Assembly: GCA_013339895.1 (NCBI GenBank)
Contig: JABACO010000008.1
Location: 215,208-279,207 of the forward strand
Reading direction: 5' to 3'
Length of the DNA: 64,000 nt
Source: Ephydatia muelleri
Lineage: Eukaryota > Porifera > Demospongiae > Spongillida > Spongillidae
Shown: piece after piece, positions 34,089 through 46,515 of the stretch
Numbering within the stretch: the stretch's first letter is position 1
Layout: each line of letters begins with the position of its first letter
Made by a program: the position numbers and the translations under genes
The notes under the pieces: model-generated
The model's input: the letters and a program-made list of their open reading frames with translations, nothing else
Database searches by the model: none
Told to the model about the DNA's origin: nothing

Positions 34089-34886
34089 GGGACAGTGTCC
34101 AGCAAAATCGGGCTTGTGGGGTTATAATTTTATCACTATAAAAATTGCACGTTACACTTAACAGCACATCTTCGCAACGGTACAACCTTTTTCTTTCAAA
34201 TTTCGTACACTTATTCCCACACCATTTCTCTCTGTGGAAATCGATTTTTGTAATCTACGTATTTTCCGTGCAGCGGGTACAGCATTCGTTAACCCTGCGG
34301 GTTAGAAATCCACATTTCTCGAGGTGCGAGTGTTGAAAACGCGTCAAATTCGGAACATACATAGTGAAGTCCTGTAGCTATTGATTTGTTCAGATCGTTG
34401 ATTTGTATATTATCCGTTACGGTAATATGGCAGTGCAAAGTTAGTGCATATTTCCCGCTCCATTCGCGCCACCAATGTATCTTAACGCTTCCCGTTCTTC
34501 CGAGCACATGAATATGCAATTTATATCTGGCTCCGCCTATTCTCCGCCCCAAAGACCCAGTACCACTTTTGCTTAAGTTGCTGGAAATTAAAGTGGAAAC
34601 AATCTCGTTACGGCTGGCTTTGACTTTACAACTAGCGATTAGCGAAGTAAAGTTAACAAGTAATTGAGGCGATCGTGCAATGCACGTGGACTCTCGTGCC
34701 AACTCGGTACGTACGCACTCATAGCCACATTATAATACATCGCAGAAATCAGGAGGGTGGTGATTGATTCATTTAGGAAAAGGCTTTCCGGGGACAAGTA
34801 CGATTACTAAGCCTTACTGTATACTACATGTACTATAAGTCTTGCTGCCTTCTTTGCACAACGTTAGCAACACAAACTAGTGCTAT
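34089..34886 (+). repeat. 800-bp module M, copy 2
   Basis: Essentially the exact inverse of copy 3 (39215-40011). By eye I find one substitution, CTTCGCAACGG against CTTCTCAACGG. The minus strand carries a 137-codon ORF (34702-34289) that is also open in copy 3 but broken in copy 1. I do not accept it as a gene. Confidence 0.9.
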
Positions 34887-35386
34887 GGTGCAGTGCCAGT
34901 TATAAGAAGTGCTGTTACTGTGCTTGTAAAGTAGTGCTATAGTGTTGTGATTGTGAAGTAGTGCTATTGTGCAGTACCCGTTATGGTGCTGAAGTAGTGC
35001 TATGGTGCTGATTATGTAGTGCTATGGTGCTGATTATGTAGTGCTATGGTGCTGCATTTATGAAGCAGAGTGCCTCTGTGTGACGTAGTGCTATGGTGCA
35101 GTGCTAGTGAAGTAGTGCCATCGTTCTGTGCTTGTGAAGTAGTGCTATGGTGCTTGCTATGGTGCTGTTTTCTCAAGAAGTGCTATTTTGCAGTGCTATT
35201 GTTGCAGTGCCTGTGAAGCAGTGCTATGGTGCAGTGCCTGTTAAGTTGTGCTATGGTGCAGTGCCTGTTAAGTTGTGCTATGGTGCAGTGCCTGTTAAGT
35301 TGTGCTATACTGCAGTGCTTGTGAAGTAGTGCTATGGTGCTGTGCCTGTGAAAAGGCACTTCACAGGCACAGCACCATAGCACTAC
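34887..35386 (+). repeat. Satellite array ending at the inversion point
   Basis: The same GTGCTATGGTGCAGTGCC-type units. Its left part (34887 to about 35150) is mirrored by 38950-39214 in inverse orientation. It ends in the perfect hairpin at 35326-35386. Confidence 0.9.
35326..35386. repeat. Perfect 27-bp hairpin with 7-base loop
   Basis: 35326-35352 (GTAGTGCTATGG...CCTGTGAA) is the exact reverse complement of 35360-35386, with loop AAGGCAC. It marks the switch point between the forward and inverted satellite arrays. Confidence 0.95.
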
Positions 35387-36544
35387 AGTAAGTCTTACTG
35401 CATCATAGCACTACTTTACAAGCACTGCACTATAAGAAATAACAAGCTAGTTGGTTGTGAACACAGTCTATGTAAACTTTCCAGTGGCCCAGTCCTGCCA
35501 TAATCTGTAGTGATAGGTTAGCAATAATATTCACTGCTAACATGTGCAAGGCTTCCAAAGCTTCTACCCTTGTGAAGCCTGGACTTAAAAAAAAAATCTC
35601 AACACTGCTCTTGTACTATATGAGCTACTATACAAATATTCAGAGTATGTTGCACAGCTCCCTAGATTAAATAGGGGCCATGTATGAGGGGCACCACTTA
35701 GAATTTGCAAACACACACACGTACAGACACACACACATATGCAGGCACATACACACACACAATCACAGATGTACAACACACACAAGCAATCAAAGCAATC
35801 ACTAATTTACATCAGGGTTGGCAGTCCGGGTAAGGATAGCTTTTGGAATTTAGAGGTGGTGGCAAGAGGTGAGGCAAGCTTATAGCTGGTACCTCCGTAT
35901 CTTAGGCTTCACACAAACACACCCCAGATCAGAGCACAAGGTGTCATTGGCAGTGTGTATTGACCTGGGCACCCTCGCTTCCAATAGTGCTAGGGGGTTA
36001 AATGAAGAGGTGAGAAGTGATGGGCAAGTCTAGAGCCATTGCCTTTCCCATGTACCAGTTGGATAACAGCTTAGGCAAGTTTTGGATTGGTCAGGAGACA
36101 TAGCTCCACACTGAGGTGGTCACTGTAGCTGCATGATGGCCGAGGTGGTCGTAGCTTGCCTTAAAGAACATCTATTGTTTCTATCAGAGTCACCTTGACC
36201 ATATTTCCCATGCAGCCATTAAGTGGTGACCTGGCCTGCATGGCCTCAGTTCAAGGTGCACCTTGTGCCATGGAAGCTACATGTGTATTGCTTGGGCATT
36301 GCATCCCATTAAAAGGGGGCTGTAAACTATACATGAACATTAATTAAAGGTGTAGTACGCTAAGATTTCAAGGAGCATCAGATGTGTACATGAGTCACAA
36401 GCCCATTCCCAATTAACATGAAAATGGGTGGTGCAAACTGTTGTCTTTTCAAATGAGGATTAAGGGCTAACCTTCCTATAGCAATTACCAATACTCCTGA
36501 AACAAATTGGGTAACAAGTTGTCTTTGATCTGTAGTAGTCCACC
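35387..36544. other. Central spacer of the large inverted repeat
   Basis: Non-satellite sequence with a CA-rich stretch (35708-35785) and no recognisable reading frame. A few degenerate GCACTACTTTACAAGCA units remain at the left edge. Confidence 0.6.
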
Positions 36545-38502
36545 ATAAAAAGCACTATTTCACAAGCACAGCACTATACTAGCACTTCTTAACAGGCGCT
36601 GCACCATAGCACTACTTCACAGGCACAACACCATAGCACTACTTCACAAGCATTGCACCATAGCTCTACTTCATGAATTCAGCACCATAGCATTACACTA
36701 TTAGCACCATAGCAGTATACAATCAGCACCATAGCACTACACAATCAACACCATAGCACTACACAATCAGCACCATAGCACTACACAATCAGCACCATAG
36801 CACTACAAAATCAGCACCATAGTACTAACCAATCAACACCATAGCACTACTTCAGCACTAAACAGGGATGGCACTACTTCACATGCACAACACTATAGCA
36901 CTACTTCACATGCTTCACAAACACAGCACCGTAGCATTGCACAATAGCACTACTTGATAAACACAGCCCATAGCACTATACAATAAGCACCACAACACCA
37001 CTTCACAAGCATAGCACCATGGTACTACTTCAGAAGCACAGTGCCACCATCAGGTGTGTAGGAAGGTATTTAAAGGTGGGGGGTACAAATAAATAAGTGT
37101 GTCTATAGGTTGAGGACCTGACTCAGAAATTTTAGGATGGTGTATACCACTCCCCCCCCACTCCCCCCTCCATTTATACTTCTAAACATCATACAGAATA
37201 AAGGTGAGGGGGGAGGGGGGGCAATGCCCCTCTACAACAATAAAATGGAGGCAATGGCCCCCATGGCCCTTGCTTCCTCGCACAAGCACTGCACCAAAGC
37301 ACTACTTCACAGCCACTGTACCAAGCACTCCTTCACAGTCACTACACCATAGCACTACTTCACAAGTATAGCACCATCAGGCGTGTAGGAAGGTGGGGGT
37401 GCATATAAATGAGCATGTCTATAGGCCGAGGGGGGGGGGGGGGGGGGGGGGAGAGATCTGATCTATATTAGAACTTTTAGGATGGCGTGTAGCACCCCCC
37501 CCCCCTCCATTTACATAACCCATACCACTACGTCACAAACACTGCACCATAGCCCTACTTCATAAATGCAGCACCATAGCATTACACTATTAGCATCACA
37601 GCACTACACAATCAGCACCATAGCACTACACAATCAGCACCATAGCACTACACAATCAACACCGTAGCACTACACAATCAGCACCATAGCACTACACAAT
37701 CAGCACCATAGCACTACACAATCAGCACCTTAGCACTACACAATCAGCACCATAGCACTACACAATCAGCACCATAGCACTATACAATCAGCACCTTAGC
37801 ACTACACAATCAGCACCATAGCACTATACAATCAGCACCATAGCACTACACAATCAACACCGTAGCACTACACAATCAGCACCATAGCACTACACAATCA
37901 GCACCATAGCACTACACAATCAGCACCTTAGCACTACACAATCAGCACCATAGCACTACACAATCAGCACCATAGCACTATACAATCAGCACCTTAGCAC
38001 TACACAATCAGCACCATAGCACTATACAATCAGCACCTTAGCACTACACAATCAGCACCATAGCACTATACAATCAGCACCTTAGCACTACACAATCAGC
38101 ACCATAGCACTATACAATCAGCACCTTAGCACTACACAATCAGCACCATAGCACTACACAATCAGCACACATACTTCACCCATGGCACTACTTCAGCACC
38201 ATAATAGGGATGGCACTACTTCACATGCACAACACTATAGCACTACTTCACATGCTTCACAAACACAGCACCACAGCATTGCTTAGCACTGCACAATATC
38301 ACTACTTGATAAACGCAGCACCATAGCACTACACAATAAGCACCACAGCAAGCATAGCACCATAGCACTACTTCAGAAGCACGGTGCCACCATCAGGTGT
38401 GTAGTAAGGTATTTAAAAGTGGGGGGTACAAATAAATGTGTCTATAGGCTGAGGACCTGACATAAATTTTAGGATGGTGTATAGATCGTACTGAATAAAG
38501 GT

Positions 38503-38537
<35 letters not shown>

Positions 38538-39214
38538 ATGCCCCCCTATGACAATAAAATGGGGGTAATGGCCCCCATGGCCCTTGCTTCCTCGCACAAG
38601 CACTGCACCATAGCACTAAGTCACAAGCACTGCACCATAGCACTACGTCACAAGCACTGCACCATAGCACTACGTCACAAGCACTGCACCATAGCACTAC
38701 GTCACAAGCACTGCACCATAGCACTACGTCACAAGCACTGCACCATAGCACTACGTCACAAGCACTGCACCATAGCACTACGTCACAAGCACTGCACCAT
38801 AGCACTACATCACAAGCACTGCACCATATCAGTATGCAATCAGCACCATAGCACTACTTCACAAGCACAGAAAGATGGCACTACTTCACTAGTACTGCAC
38901 CATAGCTCTACGTCTCAAGCACTGCACCATATCAGTATGCAATCAGCACCATAGCACTACTTCACAAGCACAGAACGATGGCACTACTTCACTAGCACTG
39001 CACCATAGCACTACGTCACACAGAGGCACTCTGCTTCATAAATGCAGCACCATAGCACTACATAATCAGCACCATAGCACTACATAATCAGCACCATAGC
39101 ACTACTTCAGCACCATAACGGGTACTGCACAATAGCACTACTTCACAATCACAACACTATAGCACTACTTTACAAGCACAGTAACAGCACTTCTTATAAC
39201 TGGCACTGCACCAT
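36545..39214 (-). repeat. 22/27-bp satellite array, right (inverted) arm
   Basis: Units read CACTACACAATCAGCACCAT on the + strand, the inverse of the left arm. 37600-38160 is a very regular 22-bp block with a CACCTTAG variant alternating every few units. 38617-38815 holds about eight 27-bp units containing CACTACGTCACAAGCACTG. Inverted spacers A (37025-37285, 38385-38605) and B (37365-37520) are embedded. Confidence 0.95.
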
Positions 39215-40011
39215 AGCACTAGTTTGTGTTGCTAACGTTGTGCAAAGAAGGCAGCAAGACTTATAGTACATGTAGTATACAGTAAGGCTTAGTAATCGTA
39301 CTTGTCCCCGGAAAGCCTTTTCCTAAATGAATCAATCACCACCCTCCTGATTTCTGCGATGTATTATAATGTGGCTATGAGTGCGTACGTACCGAGTTGG
39401 CACGAGAGTCCACGTGCATTGCACGATCGCCTCAATTACTTGTTAACTTTACTTCGCTAATCGCTAGTTGTAAAGTCAAAGCCAGCCGTAACGAGATTGT
39501 TTCCACTTTAATTTCCAGCAACTTAAGCAAAAGTGGTACTGGGTCTTTGGGGCGGAGAATAGGCGGAGCCAGATATAAATTGCATATTCATGTGCTCGGA
39601 AGAACGGGAAGCGTTAAGATACATTGGTGGCGCGAATGGAGCGGGAAATATGCACTAACTTTGCACTGCCATATTACCGTAACGGATAATATACAAATCA
39701 ACGATCTGAACAAATCAATAGCTACAGGACTTCACTATGTATGTTCCGAATTTGACGCGTTTTCAACACTCGCACCTCGAGAAATGTGGATTTCTAACCC
39801 GCAGGGTTAACGAATGCTGTACCCGCTGCACGGAAAATACGTAGATTACAAAAATCGATTTCCACAGAGAGAAATGGTGTGGGAATAAGTGTACGAAATT
39901 TGAAAGAAAAAGGTTGTACCGTTGAGAAGATGTGCTGTTAAGTGTAACGTGCAATTTTTATAGTGATAAAATTATAACCCCACAAGCCCGATTTTGCTGG
40001 ACACTGTCCCA
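39215..40011 (-). repeat. 800-bp module M, copy 3 (inverted)
   Basis: Ends GGACACTGTCCCATATAT. On this strand the GC boxes and TATAAATTGCATATTCATG lie at about 39550-39595, followed by CATTGGTGGCGCGAATGG and a conserved stretch also present in the divergent copy at 62.5 kb. Confidence 0.9.
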
Positions 40012-41282
40012 TATATTGATGCTAACTATTGCTAAGTCGCAATTATACAAGTCTGCTCCGCTGTAACTAGTTGTTCATTTGATATTATCATGCTATTTGC
40101 CTTCCAAACAACCAAATGCTCAATTATTCCTATCCGATTGTAACGCTACGACTTACGTAAGTCAGTCAGGATTTACCAGCTAGACCCTTAATTAAGTTAT
40201 ATACAATGCATTGTACGTCCACGCTTTTCACTGAAAGCTGTACTATTTGAAGTCGTTCATTGGTTGTTACGTATCGTGACGTCATTTAAAATTGTGCATC
40301 CTTTAATTGTGTGCAGACCTACATGTCTTACTTTGTACTTATTTTTATTCACATTGGTGTTGGTTTATTTATTATTTATTAATTTATTTTTAATTTTTTA
40401 AATCATGTTTTATGTAAAAAATAATTGCATGCGGGGATTAATGGGAATGTTACCATGATTATGTTGATACATTTTTACAGGACGTTCATATATGCATTAC
40501 TATTAAATTGCTAGGTCCTTAAACAATGTTCATTCACTAGCGATAGGGCCAAATTTTTATCACTCGGGTTGCGTAGTGAATGGTAACAAAGTTATTGTAC
40601 ATATAAATTTTAAAAATCTTGTTTTACGCTTGAACTCCCACAACTTGCATACTGCGCAGTTGGCCCTAGCAGTACCTGCTGCAGGTGTTGTATCCCTTAT
40701 AAAACCTCTTTTTCACGATCCGTATCTTCTAAACTAAAAGTAGTGAAAATTTAGGTATATTTTTAAAAGTTACCGCATCGCGTAAAGCGCGTACTCGTTT
40801 CCATGGCAATAGATATTCAAATGTAATTCATAACGGTGATACTAAAAATTTCAAAGCATGCACATGTCAGCATGTGTACACATTGCAAATGCCTCAAATT
40901 AAAGGACAAATATATGCACGTACTGAAAATGACAAAGTCTTATCTACTTATGTTTGTGAGACTTCGCTGCTTTTGATTTCTTCAATTTCTGTATTAAATG
41001 ATATAAACACATGATAGTTATTCATACATCATAAACATTACAGCAGGGTAATAACAACTCATCTGCACATCTGGAGCTAGGAAAAAAGATAAAACACAAA
41101 ACTAACACTAAAGCGTTCAATATCCATACCCTAACTTTTATATTGGCCTTGGACCCCTTTGTGAGGATAGCCCTGGCCTCATAGACCTGGTTAGCATCAG
41201 GTTTAGATGGCCATAGATGTCAGCGGCTGCCTTTGATTTAGACACACTGTGGCTTGCAGCAAGTTAAGGGCTAAGCGGGAAA
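40012..41282. other. AT-rich stretch without recognised features
   Basis: Short frames only. The TTAAT/TTTATTTATT-rich block at 40370-40420 has no repeat structure I can define. Confidence 0.5.
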
Positions 41283-42935
41283 ATGTCTCTTGGGCCTCCA
41301 CCCCCGAATTCCCATAGGTTTCTACAGCCAATGGAACACAGGTCCATGCACCCCAACTCAAAGCACTTTGGGTCATTAGCTACGTGTTTGTGGGACTCTG
41401 TGACTATTACAGCTACTCCAGCTGTAAAGCAAGACTTGGTAAAGCAAACAAATTTCTGGCGTCAAATGGGTTAGCCCCCAACAATGATGCCACCTGGCAA
41501 TTGCTGCAGTCTAAGCATCCAAGCTGTCCTTCCTGCAGTCCCTAATGCGAATACCAATCCAATTTCTGTTGTACCTGGCTTTGACATCTTGTCTGCTCTA
41601 CACTCTTTTCCAAAAGGCACAGCAGTGGGTCCCTCTGGGATACGCATACAACATTTGCTGGATGCTGCTCTCATCCCACTCACAACACCTATCTGTGCTA
41701 CTCTCAGGGAGATAGTAAATCTTCTTGCTTCTAGACAAGCACCTCAATTGGTGTCATAGTTTTTGGCCAGAGGAACATTAATTGCACTAAACAAGCTGAA
41801 AGATGGATACCCCCCGCCCCCAGATATTAGACCCGTAGCAGTGGGGGAACAGTGGTGGAATATTTAAGGAGGCTCACTGCTAAGTGCATTTGTGCTCTGG
41901 TCAAGAACAAAGCTTCTGATCTACTCCAGCCTCTTCAACTGCGGGTTGCCTACAGCTCAGGCTCTGCAATGTCTGTCCATGGCCTGAGAAAAGCATTGAG
42001 GACCATTGAATGCCTTTAACCTTGTTTGAAGACAATCAGTTCTCGATGAATGTGCCAAATTCTTTCCAGAACTTCTGCCCTGGGTTACCTGGTGCTATGG
42101 TACCACACCCTCTGTTGCGGTACCAGCTTGGTCATCTTTCGTCAAAGACTGGAGTGCAGCAGGGTGACCCCCTTGGCCCATTGCTTTTTTCTTTGGTACT
42201 TCAAAGGCTGATATCAAGCATAGATGCTGATGATGATTGCATACAAGTGCTCTATCAGGCTAGGTACCTTGATGATGGGGTCCTCATTGGAAGGCGCTCA
42301 GCTGTGTTACGGCCACTTTCCCTTCTTGATGAGCTGGGTCCTTCTCTGGGCATCCACATAAACTTGGCGAGATGTGAACTCTATAGTCACTATGGAAATT
42401 CAATGTTTGAGTCAAGTGCCTAACCTTGACATTCTAGGTACCCCGATGGGTGATTACCTGCACTGTTCAAAGTTCATTGTTGGAAAGTGTGCCGAGTCCA
42501 AGAAACTCCTGTCCTCCTTGGTTGATGTAGCAGCAATTGACCCACATGTGGCCTTGTAGAGCTTGCATCTGTGTGGTAGTTACTGCAGATTGGTCCACCT
42601 CATCAAGTCTGGCAGGTTCTTTGAAGCTGTTTGATGATGAATTTAGGAGCTTCGAATCTTGTTTTTATGTTGACACAACAGATACAGCCTGGCCACAGGC
42701 CCAGCTTAGCTTAGGTTTTGGTGGTCTTCGGTCTGCGCTCTCTATTCCACCACTCCTCCGCAGCATTTATAGCTTCATTATCCACATCTGACAGTGCAGA
42801 CAACGTATACATACAACATGCAATCATTCAGTTCAATGACCAGGTCTCTACATTAGATGCAATCACAGCAGGAGTATTATCAACACCTGTTACCCAGCAA
42901 ACTCTGCAAAGAAATTGGAATGCCACCTTTTAAAT
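41283..42935 (+). pseudogene. LINE-like reverse transcriptase gene, 5' part, interrupted downstream
   Basis: Frames read in order give: a pre-RT block with SFPKGTAVGPSGIRIQHLLD (about 41610-41665), a fingers/palm block GTLIALNKLKDG, IRPVAVGE-like residues with a frameshift, AYSSGSAMSVHGLRKALR, KTGVQQGDPLGPLLFSL (about 42150-42200), YLDD (about 42268) and ELGPSLGIHINLARCEL. A C-terminal block has KLFDDEFRSFES, AWPQAQLSLGFGGL and LRSLFHHSSAAFIASLSTSD. Stops near 41757 and 42020 and several frameshifts show decay. The C-terminal end of the same protein family lies at 52780-53075, beyond the nested LTR elements. The RT class is not certain. Confidence 0.75.
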
Positions 42936-44170
42936 TCTTTGTTAGGGGCTTCCTCTATGGCAGACAGAGCTTGCCTATTATCTGCTTCAGCTCCTGAAGA
43001 GACAAAAGGATAAGGACAAAATGATGTGGAGGTAGATGTATAAGAACACTGTGGTTGTGCAGAAGAAGGTGAGATATATATCGGGGAGGGAGGCTCTGGT
43101 TGCGGTCGAATGAGGGAGCACGAATTATTAGAAGATGGAGAGGCAGCTGTGTTTGACCATGCACCTGCTCAGCAACTAGGGATGGTGAAGGGAGAATGGG
43201 CAATGAAGTGGAGAGCAGTAGTGATTCGGTTGGTGCGTCCAACGGAGGTAGGCCTATATTTAAATTAGGCTGTGACTGAAGCCAAAAATGAGAGGAACTT
43301 GTGGCAGGCTGTGAAGTGGAAAGCAGCTGTGACAATGGTTTTGACAGAGGCAGCTGCTGGGAATCAGACAATGAGGAAGTACGCTGGCAAAGGGGATAAG
43401 AGCCTGGATGGTGCAGAGATTGCTGCTGGTGCATTTCGGCAGCAATCATGCTTTAATGAGAGGCAGCCTGTATACACGTGCGGTTCGCCTTAGCACAGGC
43501 ACAAAATTTACAGCGGGATTTTAAATACATTCTACAGTTGTTGAAATTGCTGTTCTGTGGTTACTAGTTATAGTGAATTTATGGTTTGTGTAAAATACAG
43601 GAAAAAACAAGAAACATGTCATACATAAATATTAGTAGCTATTTTATATAAATTTTGAATATCTCCTTTCCCTCATTGTTAAGTAACATAACATCCCACC
43701 ATATAAAACAGCTCATGTTTAAACGGCCAAGTCATATTATCATTGCTATAAAACAATGTTTTTAATTATAGCTACTCGTTGCTTAGTAGTTGGTGTTCTT
43801 AAAGAATCTCGTGGTTAGTCTACTTAAAGATAATACCTATTATAGAAGAGCATTAAATGATATTTTGTTTTGATATATTTCGTGTGCTAGCATGAAAGAG
43901 AATGGTTGCTAACAGCACCCGATATAGGCGGAGCAAAGTGGGCTGGGATTAGAATCCACACAAATGATGACTTTTATCCCTGGTTCCTATTTCTAACGTC
44001 CAGGCTTTATAGAAGACTTTGCTCTCCCATGTTTACAACAAAAGGCTGGTGCTTATTCTAAGAGGTTGGTGCTTATTCTAAGTGGCTGGAGAGAATATAG
44101 ACACCATTATGAGTACACCTACAGCTGTTCGTTCCCCTTTTCCTTTCAATACAAAACCAACACTCCAGTA
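42936..44170. other. RT-element remainder and intergenic sequence
   Basis: A 164-codon minus-strand ORF (43449-42955) is Ser/Leu/Pro/Gln-rich low complexity and unsupported. From 43500 the sequence is AT-rich with no features. Confidence 0.45.
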
Positions 44171-44438
44171 TGGCGGACTACTTATCACCTTTGTGTATGT
44201 TTACGTATCTATAGAGGATTTCCCCAGTATGGCCCCTATTGTTGCGCAGGCCTACAATGCCCGGCAGGGTACCTGGCCTCTGCCGCTATGGAGGCATTTT
44301 GTACGCAGTTGTGTATGGCCTCTTCAGAATATATTTGGTGCTGTACTGTGTATGGGTGAGTGGGTTGTGATATTAAAGTGCCATGTCCCCTAATTGTGTA
44401 TGTGGTATCGTTGCTAGCGCAGGCATTAATCCTTCACA
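44171..44438 (+). repeat. 5' LTR of retrotransposon 1
   Basis: Shares with 52382-52612 the blocks TTTGTGTATGTTTACGTA, GAGGATTTCCCCAGTATGGC, CCCTATTGTTGCGCAGG, GGTGCTGTACTGTGTATG and GCATTAATCCTTCACA. It begins TGGCGGAC and ends CA. It is about 40 bp longer than the 3' LTR owing to an indel near 44275-44315. Confidence 0.85.
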
Positions 44439-44784
44439 AGGGGTGGCAGTGGTGGGTTAGTTGAATCGGATGACCACATGTTCTGGTTGAGCGTATACCA
44501 GCGGAACGATCAACAGGAAGACATGGATATGGAGCAGGGGCTAGCAGGACGATTCTAGCTCTTGAGTACAATGCTTGAGGAGAGGAAACAGAAAGTGGAA
44601 GAAGAAGCTGAGAGGTGAGAGCAAGAGTGACGTGAGTGCTAAAAAAGACGAGCAGAGGCACAGAGGGAGTTCGAGAGACAGGAGTGCAACAAGGAACTAC
44701 ATATGCAGATGGATTGCTAGCCAAACTAGTAGAAGCTAAGAAGACGGAGTCTCCAGAGTCTACTAGGATGAGCTTTGTGTGGTA

Positions 44785-45540
44785 AAGCTCACTGATCGAG
44801 ATGACATAGAAGCTTACCTCATGACTTTTGAAAGGTTGATGGCGGCTTATAGCGTTCCTCGGGCCAAGTGGATTTTCAAGTTCGCACCGCAGTTCATGGG
44901 AAGGCACAGCAGGCTTATGCAGCATTGACGACGGATGATGCTCTCAGCTACAATGCAGTGAAGGTGGCCATTCTCAGATGCTATGATATAATGGAGACCT
45001 ACCGTCAGCGTTTCAGGGCAGCGGTTCGGAGCAACGAGGAGTCGCATTGGGACCTGTCTATACATCTGGGCGATCTAGCCAATAAGTGGCTCAGAGGGGT
45101 GAACACTGTTGAGCTGGCGAAGGAAGCCATCATCCAGGAGCAGTTGGTGAACACCCGTACACCTGCTGTTCGAGTCTGGGTAAAGGAATGACAGCTTTGG
45201 AAGCAGGGCAGCTTGCTGACGACTATACAGAGGCAAGGAGACAGACTACTAAGGATGACCAAGTCGTCAGTGGGCCAGTCCCAGGGACCAAGATGAGCAG
45301 TCAACCTAGCAGGGAGGACAGGGGACCTTCACACTTCAGGAAAAAAGCGATAATTCAGGCCGGGAAAGTGGCGTGAAGACTACATATCCACCGTAACCTG
45401 CTACAAGTGTGCAAAACAGGGGCATGTGGCTTCAAGAAGCCCTGAGAAGGCAATGTGTTGTGTCAATGGGAGTCATTGCAACTCTACACTTCAAAGAGTG
45501 GGACGGGTGGAAGAGAGAGAGGTGAATGACATTGTGCTGG
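44785..45540 (+). pseudogene. Gag of LTR retrotransposon 1
   Basis: LTDRDDIEAYLMTFERLMAA (about 44787) shifts into the 44868-45191 frame with GKAQQAYAALTTDDALSYNA, KVAILRCYDI, YRQRFRAAVRS and LANKWLRGV, then ALEAGQLADDYTEARRQ. This is the gypsy capsid fold related to vertebrate SCAN domains. A knuckle CYKCAKQGHVASRSPE follows near 45400, with its last Cys replaced by Ser. A protease start, DIVLDTG, lies near 45530. Multiple frameshifts make it non-functional. Confidence 0.75.
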
Positions 45541-46089
45541 ATACTGGGGTGCTCTAAGACCAGGAGAGCTAGAACCCGGGCCATGGCTTATAGAATCTTC
45601 CGGTGTTCCTCAGAAAACAGTTCATGTGGCAAATGCCATTATGTGGCAAATGCCATCATCATACCCAGGAATGGAATGGTACCGATGTGATTGATGAACT
45701 CCAACCTGTCAACCTGTGACAGAGTATCATGGAGACCTTGTAGCAAGAATGGAACTTCTGATGAGCAGTGAAGGGGTGACTGTTGGATGTTTGTCAACTG
45801 AGAAATCCATGCAGTCTACTGATACACATAACCCATAGATCACACCAGAGAAGGAGAAAACGCTGTGGGAGATAGTACAAGTTATGGGTACAGAACTCAG
45901 TTCACACCTCAAGTAATGGGTATGGAGCTTACCAATTTTAATCAGGAATGGAATAAACTGATTTTAGAGTTTGTAGTAGGAAACAATATCTTATAGCCCT
46001 ACACTACACAACCCTCGAAAAATTACTATCAATAGGAGATAGACTTTGCTAGCATCAATATCAGTGCCCATACAAGAAAGGATGTAGAG

Positions 46090-46515
46090 GCTGCATGGGA
46101 AAATATATAGTATGGTACTAGCAAGACTTCAAGCTGCAGGTCTGATGCTAAAACCAGAAAAGCGCAACTTCTTCCAACTACGTTTCTGAGCATGGAGTAA
46201 CTCCTCATCCAGAAAAGGCCACCATTTTTGGTAGAGCTGCAAGGATTTCTTGGTCTGCCAAACTATTTTATCGAAGGTTATGCTGAGGTTGCAAAGCCCT
46301 TATATGAGCTGTTCAAGTGGACCAAGGAATTTGAGAGTACATTCAACATTTTAAAGATGAAACTCACTACTTCCCCTATCTTGGTATACCCCTACCTCAC
46401 CAAACCATTCATCTTGAATACAGATGCCAGCAATCACAGATTGGGAGCAGTTCTATTTCAGGTTCATGATGGGAAGGAAAAGGTTGTCTGCTATAGTTGT
46501 GGTATTCAAAAATAA
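46090..46515 (+). pseudogene. RT thumb / RNase H start of retrotransposon 1
   Basis: LMLKPEKRNFFQL (about 46143), then ELQGFLGLPNYFIEGYAEVA, KPLYELFKWTKEFESTFNIL and FILNTDASNHRLGAVLFQVH. This covers the RT thumb and connection and the first RNase H strand with its catalytic Asp in NTDAS. The RT palm between 45600 and 46070 is not recognisable. Confidence 0.8.

Noticed and set aside
26088..38160. Regular short repeats as a CRISPR array
   Set aside because: Units are contiguous without unique spacers, and the genome is eukaryotic. These are minisatellites.
38413..38954. Repeat ORFs of 130 and 138 codons in the inverted satellite arm
   Set aside because: The 27-bp unit is a multiple of three, so frames stay open on both strands. 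The composition is purely periodic.
34289..39810. Identical 137-codon ORF in modules M copy 2 and copy 3
   Set aside because: The copies are near-identical recent duplicates, so identity is no evidence of selection. Copy 1 has a 2-bp frameshift and the divergent copy 4 does not keep the frame.
42955..43449. 164-codon minus-strand ORF rich in Ser, Leu, Pro and Gln
   Set aside because: Low-complexity composition, no motif, and antisense to the RT-element remainder.
44434..44925. 163-codon minus-strand ORF
   Set aside because: It is antisense to gag of LTR element 1 and has no motif of its own.
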